Source: an uncultured Lachnospiraceae bacterium (GTDB taxonomy: Bacteria > Bacillota > Clostridia > Lachnospirales > Lachnospiraceae). From it: DNA of 9,643 bases. Under the pieces are notes generated by a model. It had not been told where the DNA came from and did no database searches. It saw only the letters and a program-made list of their open reading frames with translations. Position numbers and translations under genes: made by a program. The stretch is taken from NCBI GenBank assembly GCA_910588215.1, contig CAJUQJ010000078.1, positions 1 through 9,643 of the forward strand, given 5' to 3'. This document shows positions 1-6,880 of this stretch, one piece after another; the stretch's first letter is position 1; every line of letters starts with the position of its first letter.

Positions 1-297
1 TTCCATATTTGACAGGCATATCAATTCATTTATGCTCGCATAATCCCTGATATTGTCCTTTTTATCAGGATTTTTATCCCGCCATTGCTTTGCTGTCATA
101 CCAAATAAAGCCATATTCAGCACGTCAGCCTCCGATGCGTAGATGATAGAAGTCTGCTGCGGCGTAAGTTCCGGTGGAATAAGATTGACCTTAATCGCAT
201 CAGTATGTATCCGATAATTAATTTTTGCCAATTCCCTTTTGGCACTCCATCCAAGCAGAGCCCGTTCTTCTTTCTGAAGATTCCTTTCATTTAATAA
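1..297 (-). pseudogene. KilA-N domain protein, C-terminal remnant (5'-truncated, runs off the window)
   Basis: An open frame of 99 codons runs from just after an in-frame TGA (300-298) to the window edge. It contains stretches such as AKINYRIHTDAIK, LTPQQTSIIYASEADVLNMA and FGMTAKQWRDKNPDKK, which I recognise from memory as the conserved C-terminal region of KilA-N domain proteins (phage- and mobile-element-associated DNA-binding proteins of Clostridia and Bacteroidetes). The N-terminal KilA-N DNA-binding domain is absent: the recognisable similarity begins about where the NUDIX gene stops (289-287), in a different frame. The first in-frame ATG is internal to the conserved region and no ribosome binding site precedes a usable start. 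I therefore read it as a headless remnant left by a deletion or insertion, not a working gene. Family assignment is by recall of the motif and has not been searched. Confidence 0.6.
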
Positions 298-736
298 TCA
301 CATTCCATTTACCGTTTTCAATTACATATTGAAATTCCGTTAAATTATCATCTTCCATCACTTGAAGAAGTGGCGGTAGGTCATTTACAGTATTCATCTT
401 TGACAGGTCTGCCTTTTTTACCCAAATCATTTCTCCCTCCTCTGATGATGTTACTTCTCCGAGAAATTCGTCTGTATGAAATAAAAATACAATGTACCGC
501 CCATTCTCAATGGGAAATTGCTTGATTCCACATAATCTTGGATTCTGAATATCAAGTCCCGTTTCCTCTTTCATTTCCCGAATGACAGCATCTATGATAG
601 ATTCATTTTTCTCAATATGTCCTCCGGGCAAAGTCAAACCTTTCCAATCCTCTTTTAATCTATTTTGTAGAAGGTAATTATCATTTTGATGAATCAGGCA
701 TAAAACCGTTAATTCGACATTTTCTGTTCTCTGCAC
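287..736 (-). CDS. NUDIX hydrolase (MutT/8-oxo-dGTP diphosphatase-like)
   Basis: 149 aa, the usual size for a single-domain NUDIX enzyme, which cleaves nucleoside diphosphates linked to another group. The Nudix box is perfect at residues 39-61: G39, E45, then R53-E54, E57-E58, G60 and L61, matching GX5EX7REUXEEXGU, preceded by LPGG (37-40). The C-terminal half has the MutT-like pattern F-H-T-D-E-F-x-G-E (86-94) and EMIWV (102-106). The start is GTG at 736, with GGAGGG seven bases upstream lying inside the last codons of the HAD gene. Only 3 bases separate the two genes, so translation is probably coupled. Substrate is not determinable: 8-oxo-dGTP or another nucleotide is the family default. 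The KilA-N remnant follows immediately, overlapping its last bases in another frame. Confidence 0.9.
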   Translation of the reverse strand: MQRTENVELTVLCLIHQNDNYLLQNRLKEDWKGLTLPGGHIEKNESIIDAVIREMKEETGLDIQNPRLCGIKQFPIENGRYIVFLFHTDEFLGEVTSSEEGEMIWVKKADLSKMNTVNDLPPLLQVMEDDNLTEFQYVIENGKWNVIIK

Positions 737-739
737 ACG

Positions 740-1459
740 CTATCCCTCCATGTACCGCTCTATTTCATTCCAGGTCTTTACCGTCAAGATATTTGTATCT
801 TCTGTGTAAGGCAAATCAATCGCCCCTATGTACCATATTGGCAGCAGACCGGCATATAAAGCGCCTTTTACATCGCATTCATACTGGTCTCCGATGTACC
901 AGACTTCATCCGGCTCTAATCCAGCTTTTTCCAAAGCTAAATCAAATATTCTTTTGTTTGGCTTGCGGAAAATATAATTGCTTGAGGTAATGATAAATTC
1001 AAAAGCATTTTCCGGAAGCAGTCTGTTGATACGTTCTGCAACCACAGAAGAAGCATAAGAAATATTGCTGATTACGCCTGTGCGGATACCTTTGTTTTTC
1101 AAATATCCCAAAAAATCTTTGATACCCGCTGTAGGCATTCCCGGAGCAGCGGCATTCCAGAATACGGTATCAATTTCGGAGTTGCTTAATGCAATCTCTA
1201 TTCCCTGCGATTCATAAAGGTAAGGTGTAAACATAGTATTTGGTATCTCTATCTGAAATAAGTGTCTTTTTTCAGGATCAAATCTCCCGAATTCCCGATT
1301 GATTTCATTTGCTTTAGCTTGCACCTGCTCTGCCGACAAATGATACTTATTTCTCGTAGCATACTGTAAGACAGCTTCTGTTCCCTTTACGCCGTCAAAT
1401 TTCTGTTCTGCAATCAGCGTCTGACCATAATCAAACAATATCATTTTGGGTATTTTCAT
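740..1459 (-). CDS. HAD-superfamily hydrolase (phosphatase-like) with an altered motif I
   Basis: 239 aa from the ATG at 1459. A TTG 21 bases further upstream is open in frame, but GGAGGT at 1472-1467 sits seven bases before this ATG and decides the start. HAD motifs in order: motif I ILFDYGQTL with nucleophile D10; motif II GVISN with S131; motif III RKP with K166; motif IV YIGDQYECD with D191 and D196. Residues about 20-100 form the helical cap region typical of C1-capped HADs. The oddity is motif I: the general acid/base Asp expected two residues after the nucleophile (DxD) is Gly12. Such proteins may be slow phosphatases or act on other substrates. It sits 1 base after the stop of a short upstream frame and 3 bases before the NUDIX gene, forming a coupled operon. 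Substrate unknown. Confidence 0.85.
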   Translation of the reverse strand: MKIPKMILFDYGQTLIAEQKFDGVKGTEAVLQYATRNKYHLSAEQVQAKANEINREFGRFDPEKRHLFQIEIPNTMFTPYLYESQGIEIALSNSEIDTVFWNAAAPGMPTAGIKDFLGYLKNKGIRTGVISNISYASSVVAERINRLLPENAFEFIITSSNYIFRKPNKRIFDLALEKAGLEPDEVWYIGDQYECDVKGALYAGLLPIWYIGAIDLPYTEDTNILTVKTWNEIERYMEG

Positions 1460-1460
1460 G

Positions 1461-1676
1461 TCATTTACCTCCACACTCAAAATATCCCTCTTGTATCAGT
1501 AATTCCAATACAAGCGCCTCTCGTTCCAATATTACCTGAGTGAAATCATCCAGTATCGTTTTCCTGTTTACATCTATCGCAAACTGCGGCTTCAGGAATT
1601 CAAGCGTAAAGCCTTCGTCCGCTTCATACTTGTCCAAATTTTGTTGTTCTATATCCTTGGGGGTTAATTTATCGGT
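1461..1676 (-). CDS. Unidentified short reading frame, probably a gene remnant or small protein
   Basis: Not recognised. Between TGA (1679-1677) and TGA (1463-1461) lies an open frame of 71 codons whose translation looks like real protein: charged and amphipathic, with stretches such as LTPKDIEQQNLDKYEADEG and the helix-like VILEREALVLELLIQEG near the C-terminus. It has no ATG. The only ordinary alternative start is TTG at 1637 (58 aa), with a weak AAGG about 17 bases away, too far to be convincing. Its stop lies one base before the HAD ATG, and its last codons carry the HAD ribosome binding site, an arrangement that usually reflects a genuine operon neighbour. The simplest reading is the C-terminal part of a gene whose 5' portion is lost, but a small protein with an unusual start cannot be excluded. 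No membrane segment or signal peptide is visible. Confidence 0.4.
   Translation of the reverse strand, partial: TDKLTPKDIEQQNLDKYEADEGFTLEFLKPQFAIDVNRKTILDDFTQVILEREALVLELLIQEGYFECGGK
1467..1472 (-). promoter_or_regulatory. Ribosome binding site setting the HAD gene start
   Basis: GGAGGT on the minus strand, seven bases before ATG 1459. It overlaps the last codons of the upstream short frame (Gly-Gly-Lys-stop), so ribosomes finishing that frame would be placed to reinitiate on the HAD gene. It argues against the upstream TTG at 1480 as start. Confidence 0.8.
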
Positions 1677-1680
1677 TCAA

Positions 1681-1689
1681 AGTATAGCA
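1681..1689 (-). promoter_or_regulatory. Possible extended -10 promoter before the HAD-NUDIX unit
   Basis: TGCTATACT on the minus strand matches an extended -10 element (TGnTATAAT with one mismatch) in an AT-rich gap. At 17-base spacing the -35 position reads CATCAA, a poor match, so this would rely on the extended -10. Transcription would begin near 1674, just before the short frame and the HAD and NUDIX genes. Confidence 0.3.
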
Positions 1690-1786
1690 AATTTCCTCTT
1701 CATTTGATGCACACAATACTTCTGTTATTATCGCAGATTAGCAGTCCGATATATGACTCTTTATGGAAGAAATATCTCCTTATTGG

Positions 1787-2254
1787 TCAGAACCCTTCTT
1801 CCTGCCGCTGCCTGCGCATCTTTCGCCTTTTTATCCCCGCTTCCCACTCTGCCTTTTCCGCCTCTGTCTCAACGATCAGTCTCGGCACTTCCACCGGCTT
1901 GCCGTCATCGTCGATCGCCACCAGCGTTAAGTAGGCTCTGTTTATGGGCTTCCTGATCCCGTCGATGCTTTCTATATAAGTGTCTACACGCACCTCCATC
2001 GACGTCCTGCCTACATAGGTTACCCGTCCGATCAATACGATCAGATCTTTCAGATACGCTCCCCGGATAAACTTCAGATTATCTACGGAGGCCGTTATCA
2101 CATCCCGCTGCGCATATCGGATTCCTATCAGCCCGGCCAGCTCGTCAATCCATTCCATCAATTTTCCGCCGAACAATCTTCCCGCACCGTTTAAGTATTC
2201 CGGACGCACCTGATAAATCTGTTCCATTCTGGACTCCGCCACTGTTTTTTCCAT
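1787..2254 (-). CDS. Acyl-CoA thioesterase, hotdog fold (YciA/ACOT-type)
   Basis: 155 aa, single hotdog domain, expected to hydrolyse acyl-CoA to free acid and CoA in the cytoplasm. The family signature is clear: LNGAGRLFGGKLMEWIDELAG (residues 21-41) is the N-x-x-G-x-LFGG-x-LM-x-W-x-DE-x-AG hotdog helix motif, followed by ITASVDNLKF (53-62), the V-x-YVGRTSMEV-x-V strand (78-90) and PINRAYLTLVAID (103-115). The C-terminal tail is highly charged (KAEWEAGIKRRKMRRQRQEE), common in this subfamily. Start ATG 2254 is kept because the N-terminal KTV-x-ESR segment is conserved in relatives as I recall them. Its ribosome site (AAAGGG) is about 12 bases away and weak, whereas GGAG six bases before the ATG at 2227 is better placed, so a start nine codons later is possible. 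It follows the unidentified small gene by 45 bases. Confidence 0.9.
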   Translation of the reverse strand: MEKTVAESRMEQIYQVRPEYLNGAGRLFGGKLMEWIDELAGLIGIRYAQRDVITASVDNLKFIRGAYLKDLIVLIGRVTYVGRTSMEVRVDTYIESIDGIRKPINRAYLTLVAIDDDGKPVEVPRLIVETEAEKAEWEAGIKRRKMRRQRQEEGF

Positions 2255-2299
2255 GTGAATCTCAATCCCTTTCCCTTACAACAAAGTGGTTTTCTGCTG

Positions 2300-2728
2300 T
2301 TACCACGCGCCAGCAATGGATACCAGTTCGCGCACCAGAGTATATTTGCCCCTCACTGCTTCAACATCCGAAAGCCCTGAAGAAGCATCATAATATTCAT
2401 TATTCCGTGGTACAAACCCGCTTTCATCGTGGACAGCCACTCTACCCTGATCTATGAAATCTACCAGGCCCCAGTCTCCGAAGCTTCCATCTTCTTGGGC
2501 TGCGGATCCATAATACCAGCAATAAATGGATTGGCCGTCTTCCTTCCTAAGCCGATCCCAACACACAAATAATTTCCCGTTGGATTCGACCAGCGAATAT
2601 ATTACAGTATTACTGTCTCTATTCCCGCCCATCCTATACAACAATTTTAAACGAATCACAAAAGCATGACATAACCTATTAATGAAAACAGCGGGTTTTA
2701 TTTCCCTGGCAAGGTGTACAAAGTACAT
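2300..2728 (-). CDS. Hypothetical protein, unrecognised; start uncertain
   Basis: Not recognised. The frame is 142 codons and its ATG (2728-2726) overlaps the helicase stop as TAATG, a classic reinitiation arrangement. The first 32 residues look unlike the rest: they come from AT-rich DNA and read like translated intergenic sequence. From residue 33 (ATG at 2632, MGGNRDSNTVIYS) the protein looks natural: about 110 aa rich in Gly, Asp, Tyr and Trp, with CWDRLRKEDG, CWYYGSAAQEDG and GDWGLVDF, suggestive of a small beta-rich soluble domain. Neither start has a good ribosome binding site. It lies between the helicase and the thioesterase genes on the same strand. It could be a small cytoplasmic protein, the tail of a larger lost gene, or (less likely) spurious. 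No signal peptide or membrane segment is evident in the 33-142 portion. Confidence 0.45.
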   Translation of the reverse strand: MYFVHLAREIKPAVFINRLCHAFVIRLKLLYRMGGNRDSNTVIYSLVESNGKLFVCWDRLRKEDGQSIYCWYYGSAAQEDGSFGDWGLVDFIDQGRVAVHDESGFVPRNNEYYDASSGLSDVEAVRGKYTLVRELVSIAGAW

Positions 2729-4890
2729 TACAAGATCAGCAGATCCTTCTCATACAGCACCCTCATCCCAAGCGTCTTCTGCATCTCGCCAAACCGGATC
2801 ACCACCAGTTCCCCCTGCACTTCCTCAACCACGCCTTCCCCAAACTTCCTATGCCGGAGGATCAGCCCTTCCCCGATCTGTGCCGCATATTTCTCATATT
2901 CTCCTCGGTTAAAAGGCCTTCCTGCTGTGGCATTCCCTCTTTCCTGCTCTGATATCTTCCGCGTTTTTTGTACCGCTTTCTTCTTCCTGCCCACAAGTTC
3001 CTCACACAGACTGGATTTCTGGTCCAGCTTGAACACCGACAGCCTGTTCTTTGCCCGGGTCACACCTACATAGAAGAGACGGCGTTCTTCTTCGTAAGTC
3101 TCCCGCTCCTTTTCATCCATGGATTTGGCATTCGCGGGTAGCCTTTCGGGAAATATGCCGTCGATCACATCCAGCAGATAGACATTGTCATACTCCAGCC
3201 CTTTGCTGGAATGGATCGTAGATAAAATGACAGGCTGTACATCCAACGTACCGCTTTTATATATGACAAAATCCTCTTCCTGTCTCCCTTCCTGTCCTCC
3301 GTTCATTCTCCCTTCCATGATCGCCCGCAGCTCATCCAGTCTCTCCACAAACCGCCCCGGAGAGTTTTCGCCCTGTCCGATCATTTTCAGGATAAACACT
3401 TTACTGTCTCCAATTTCCATTCGCTCAAGATAATCACCGTATCCCATACTGTAAACGATTCTGGCAATCGCTCTGTCCGCCCGCTCCGTCACCAGACATC
3501 TCAGATGCATCTGCAGCAGTCTGCAGCTTTGGGCAGTCCTGGCCGGCAACTGTCCGTTCCGCAGGGCAATCTCCATAATATCCCGGCCCTCCCTCTCGCT
3601 GGCGTCGCAGATCTGCAGCGCATCCTGCTTCCTGATATAAGTAGCAATCTTATAGTAGATCTGCAGGAAGGCAGCCGTATCCTGCGGGTTTATGGCAAAA
3701 GCGATGATATTGCGAATATCCGCTACAACCCGATGTGTGAAAAAAGTCATCTCCGCATTGCGAAGTCTGTAAGGTATGCCCTTCCGCTCCAACCGGTCCA
3801 CAAGGGGCAGTACGTTTTCATGATTCCGGTACAGCACTGCCGTCTGTCCCTGGCAATTCTCCGCCATCCTGGCCAGATGATCGTACTGTGCCTTCCGATC
3901 GCTCAGTACGATCTGCTCAATCTCCTCACCTGCAGCTCTGGCCGCTTTCATGTGCTTCTCGTGGCGCAGGATATTTTTTTGAATAAACCGATCCGCCGCC
4001 GCCACGATCTGTGCACAGGAACGGTAATTTTCCTCCATGAGTAGTACTCTGGCCCTGGGATGATCCTTTTCAAACGACAAAAGCGCTTCCGGATAAGCTG
4101 CCCGGAAGCCGTATATACTCTGATCCTCGTCTCCCACCATAAACAAGTTGTCCCGTCTGCCGGCAAGCAGTCTGATGATCTCATGCTGGATCTTCGAGGT
4201 ATCCTGCGCTTCATCCACACAGATATACCTGTATTTATCTTGAAAGCACTGCAGCGTCTCCGGACTTTTTCTCAAAATATTGTAAGCGTATATCATCTGA
4301 TCGTCATAGTCCATCTGACCACCGGCATGCAGTTCTTCATTATATGCCTTATAAATCTCTGAAAATCTTATATCCACTTCCTCATCCAGCTGTTTGATCT
4401 CTTCCTCCGTCAGCATTCTGTTCTTGCTATAAGTGATCATGCTGCGAATGCCTTTCAGATCGCTTTCAGTAGCATGATCGCCCTGTATCCGGCGATAAAT
4501 CTCCGAGAGCATTCTGGTGATCCTGTCATTCTCCTTCACCAGGGAAAAAGGCGTCTTGCCAATCTGATTCCCATAATATTGGATCACTTTGGCACAGATT
4601 CCATTTATGGTCCGAAACTCCAAACGACTGCCAAATCCGTCTCCAAAATACAAGCGGAACCGCTCCTCCATATCGTGGGCGGCAGCTGTCGTATACGTCA
4701 GCGTCAGAATATTTTCGGGAGCGATCCCGGCACAATAAACCATATAGCCGAGTCTTGTTACCAGCACGGTCGTCTTGCCGCTTCCGGGAACCGCCAGCAG
4801 AAGAATCGGCCCGTCTATGGAGCGGACCGATTCTACCTGCTGTTCGTTGAGCCGGATATGAAATTTACTGTAGAATTCTTCGTATGTCAT
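2728..4890 (-). CDS. UvrD/PcrA-like superfamily 1A DNA helicase
   Basis: 720 aa, full length for UvrD/Rep/PcrA 3'-5' helicases that unwind DNA in repair and replication. Motifs in order: Q motif LNEQQ (14-18); motif I AVPGSGKTT (33-41); Ia LTLTYTTAAAHDM (62-74); motif II YICVDEAQD (222-230); III MVGDEDQSIYGFRAA (251-265); IV LLMEENYR (283-290); V STIHSSKGLEYD (557-568); VI EERRLFYVGVTRAK (601-614). The C-terminus (about 673-717, GEGLILRHRKFGEGVVEEV...VVIRFGEMQKTLG) is the Tudor-like tail that in PcrA/UvrD contacts RNA polymerase. Start ATG 4890 has AGAGG five bases upstream. Motif Ia (TYTTAAA instead of TFTNKAA) and the 2A/2B region are divergent from PcrA, so this is probably an additional UvrD-type paralogue, not the housekeeping pcrA; this is inference. 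It lies 58 bases downstream of the ATPase/nuclease gene and overlaps the next gene by one base. Confidence 0.93.
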   Translation of the reverse strand: MTYEEFYSKFHIRLNEQQVESVRSIDGPILLLAVPGSGKTTVLVTRLGYMVYCAGIAPENILTLTYTTAAAHDMEERFRLYFGDGFGSRLEFRTINGICAKVIQYYGNQIGKTPFSLVKENDRITRMLSEIYRRIQGDHATESDLKGIRSMITYSKNRMLTEEEIKQLDEEVDIRFSEIYKAYNEELHAGGQMDYDDQMIYAYNILRKSPETLQCFQDKYRYICVDEAQDTSKIQHEIIRLLAGRRDNLFMVGDEDQSIYGFRAAYPEALLSFEKDHPRARVLLMEENYRSCAQIVAAADRFIQKNILRHEKHMKAARAAGEEIEQIVLSDRKAQYDHLARMAENCQGQTAVLYRNHENVLPLVDRLERKGIPYRLRNAEMTFFTHRVVADIRNIIAFAINPQDTAAFLQIYYKIATYIRKQDALQICDASEREGRDIMEIALRNGQLPARTAQSCRLLQMHLRCLVTERADRAIARIVYSMGYGDYLERMEIGDSKVFILKMIGQGENSPGRFVERLDELRAIMEGRMNGGQEGRQEEDFVIYKSGTLDVQPVILSTIHSSKGLEYDNVYLLDVIDGIFPERLPANAKSMDEKERETYEEERRLFYVGVTRAKNRLSVFKLDQKSSLCEELVGRKKKAVQKTRKISEQERGNATAGRPFNRGEYEKYAAQIGEGLILRHRKFGEGVVEEVQGELVVIRFGEMQKTLGMRVLYEKDLLIL

Positions 4891-4948
4891 CTTTACCTCT
4901 ATTCCGAAGCGTCACAAATTCTGTCGGTCTTTTCTTATGGATTTGCGG

Positions 4949-6658
4949 TCATTCGACCATTACCCTGCACCGCTTCTTATAACAGGCAATGGCGTATTTC
5001 CAGATTGTCTTCATCCCTTCTGCCCGGAATATCTGCGCATAATCCCGTATTTCGATCTGTTCCAAAGCCTTCCGGCATTCTGCTTCCAGATCAGCGCTTT
5101 GCGCATACTTAACTTCGATTGCGATTCCGATCTCCTCATCTTCGATCTGTATCTGAATATCACTATATCCGTCTCCGGATTCTCTGTTGGAGGTTACGAT
5201 CCAGGACGCCTTAAATCCAAGTATCCCCAGCAATATACCATGATAAAAGTTCTCCTTCGTTGGTCTTCTCACGAAAGTGTCCCGGATGCTGATCGTCTTC
5301 TTCAAATACTCCGTAAACTGCTTTTCCACACCGTCAGCATCGCCTCTTTTCATAGCCTCGCAGAACCTGTTCACCGCTTCGCCGTCTTTACGTATATTCT
5401 CCCGGAACATCTTCATGATCTGCCCGGTGAACAGATTGCGAATCTCTCTGTTCGGGATCACCAGCCGGAAGAAATCCCCCTCCGTTCTGCCCTGCTGTGT
5501 CAAATATCCGGTGCTGAACAGGACACTCCAGACATTCTCAATAGAATCGTACAATTCTTTGTAAGTCAGTTCTTCATGAATCTCCCTGACTACAGCCTCC
5601 CCGGCGATCAAGCGTTCGATTTCATGTCTTGCAGCCCCAGCATCCGCCATATCGATGAAATGCCTCACGATATCATTGCTGCTTGTATTTGACCAATAAT
5701 TACTGGGCACTGCCGTCCTGTCCGACCGGAGTTTATCACAATAACAGATCACATCCCAGGGGCAATAGATATCCGTATCTCCGAAATGATATCCGTCGTA
5801 CCACTCTTTCATAATGTCGTAAGCATCCGACATCTCATAATATCTCAGAAGCGCCCTTACTTCCTCATCGGTAAATCCAAAATATTCATCATACTGCACA
5901 TCCGAGATCGTCATCACTTTCATATTATTCAGCCCGGTAAAAATACTTTCCTTCGCTATGCGCAGACATCCCGTAAGCACGGCGAAATACAGATTGTCGT
6001 TTGTTTTCAGGGCATTGCCGAACATCTTACGCAGCAGGGTCACCATCTGCTCGTAATAGCCTTTCTCATTTGCCTTCGCCAGGGGCACATCATACTCGTC
6101 GATCAGGATGATGACCCTGCTGTCATAGTGCTTATGCAGGAGCATGGACAATGTTTTCAAACTGGCTGTCAGCACCGCTTCTGACATGGCAAACACCCCG
6201 TCGCTGCCTCCGTCTATCATTGTCAACTGTCTATACATTTCCTTCTCATTATCCGTAAGGCATCTGCTCCCTGTCAGGAACTGAAACCGCAGCGCTTCAC
6301 TGCCGATCACGGAACACAACATGGAACGGGCCGCCGCAAAGTCATCCCCTTCAACATCCTTCAGACTGATGGAGATAACCGGAAACCGGCCCATATATTG
6401 CTCACAGAGTACCATTTCCTCCGCGATCCTCAGACCGTCAAATATCTCTCTGTTTCCCCCGATTTCAAAGAAGGCCTTAAGCATACTCATGTTCAACGAT
6501 TTGCCAAAACGCCTGGGACGGGTAAAAAGATTTACTTCTCCCCACTTTTTCAACAGATCTACGATCATACCTGTTTTATCTATATAGTAAAACCCTTCCG
6601 TCCTGATCTTCTCAAAATTCTCGATTCCTACCGGAAGCTTCTTTTCAATATGATCCAT
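4949..6658 (-). CDS. AAA-ATPase-like / PD-(D/E)XK nuclease protein (PF09820 + PF08011 type)
   Basis: 569 aa from ATG 6658. The architecture matches the AAA-ATPase-like plus PDDEXK_9 family that is highly multiplied in Clostridia and Bacteroidetes and has no settled function. N-terminus: LPVGIENFEKIRTEGFYYIDKT (8-29), the conserved family opening. ATP-binding loop FTRPRRFGKSLNMSML (45-60), a GK[ST] P-loop variant. Walker B VIILIDEYDVPL (182-193). Sensor-like segment FAVLTGCLRIAKESIFTGLNN (225-245). C-terminal nuclease-like fold: GYSD with D500, then AIEVKY with E515 and K517, giving the D...ExK core. All core residues are present, so it may be catalytically active. The in-frame TTG at 6685 is rejected because GGGAGGT at 6672-6666 precedes the ATG by seven bases. 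It has its own promoter at 6739-6767 and is followed by the helicase. Roles suggested for relatives (mobile-element or defence functions) are unproven. Confidence 0.9.
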   Translation of the reverse strand: MDHIEKKLPVGIENFEKIRTEGFYYIDKTGMIVDLLKKWGEVNLFTRPRRFGKSLNMSMLKAFFEIGGNREIFDGLRIAEEMVLCEQYMGRFPVISISLKDVEGDDFAAARSMLCSVIGSEALRFQFLTGSRCLTDNEKEMYRQLTMIDGGSDGVFAMSEAVLTASLKTLSMLLHKHYDSRVIILIDEYDVPLAKANEKGYYEQMVTLLRKMFGNALKTNDNLYFAVLTGCLRIAKESIFTGLNNMKVMTISDVQYDEYFGFTDEEVRALLRYYEMSDAYDIMKEWYDGYHFGDTDIYCPWDVICYCDKLRSDRTAVPSNYWSNTSSNDIVRHFIDMADAGAARHEIERLIAGEAVVREIHEELTYKELYDSIENVWSVLFSTGYLTQQGRTEGDFFRLVIPNREIRNLFTGQIMKMFRENIRKDGEAVNRFCEAMKRGDADGVEKQFTEYLKKTISIRDTFVRRPTKENFYHGILLGILGFKASWIVTSNRESGDGYSDIQIQIEDEEIGIAIEVKYAQSADLEAECRKALEQIEIRDYAQIFRAEGMKTIWKYAIACYKKRCRVMVE

Positions 6659-6665
6659 CTCCCAC

Positions 6666-6672
6666 ACCTCCC
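6666..6672 (-). promoter_or_regulatory. Ribosome binding site setting the ATPase/nuclease start
   Basis: GGGAGGT on the minus strand, seven bases before ATG 6658. It excludes the longer open frame from TTG 6685, whose nine extra codons contain this site. Confidence 0.85.
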
Positions 6673-6738
6673 GAGACGCTGCCAATGCGCCTCCAGGCCA
6701 AACCGGCCTCCGGGTTCTATTCTGCGCCTGCTTTTTAC

Positions 6739-6767
6739 ATTGTACTTGATATCCGGACTTTATTCAA
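6739..6767 (-). promoter_or_regulatory. Sigma-A-type promoter for the ATPase/nuclease-helicase operon
   Basis: Minus strand: -35 TTGAAT (6767-6762), a 17-base spacer, then -10 TACAAT (6744-6739), five of six matches to TATAAT. Transcription would start near 6732, leaving a leader of about 70 bases before ATG 6658. The leader contains a short AGGCC/GGCCT inverted repeat around 6693-6707 with no obvious regulatory partner. This is the only strong minus-strand promoter I see ahead of the four genes between 1787 and 6658. The rest of the gap from 6768 to 6836 shows nothing clear. Confidence 0.65.
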
Positions 6768-6836
6768 TTTCATTTCGTCACATTTACTTATCCCATGAAA
6801 AAGAATCCTGGATTCCGTTCCGCCGCACTATGACAA

Positions 6837-6867
6837 AGGTGGCCCGGACATCACGTCCAGGCCACCT
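6837..6867 (-). terminator. Hairpin terminator of the flavin oxidoreductase gene
   Basis: On the minus strand AGGTGGCCTGGAC pairs with GTCCGGGCCACCT through a 13-bp stem with one G-T wobble and a five-base loop (GTGAT). It begins 13 bases after the TAG stop at 6883-6881. The following T tract is short and interrupted (TTGTC), so termination may be incomplete or only 3'-end stabilising. Position and stem strength still make this the likely end of the oxidoreductase transcript. Confidence 0.7.
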
Positions 6868-6880
6868 GCAGGCACACCGC

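Noticed and set aside
2685..2700. AAAAC/GTTTT hairpin as a terminator after the helicase
   Set aside because: The stem is five weak A-T-rich pairs with no following T tract on either strand, so it would not terminate transcription.
2715..2727. Perfect inverted repeat TGTACAAAGTACA at the helicase/hypothetical junction
   Set aside because: It is only 5 bp per arm with a three-base centre, has no promoter alignment, and lies at the end of a coding region. It is too short to distinguish from chance.
4474..5692. Overlapping plus-strand open frames across the helicase/ATPase junction
   Set aside because: Both are antisense to strongly supported coding sequence with intact motifs, and neither has a start signal.
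6693..6707. AGGCC/GGCCT hairpin in the ATPase leader as a riboswitch or attenuator
   Set aside because: A single 5-bp stem with mismatched extensions and no anti-terminator partner or T tract. There is nothing matching a known riboswitch fold.
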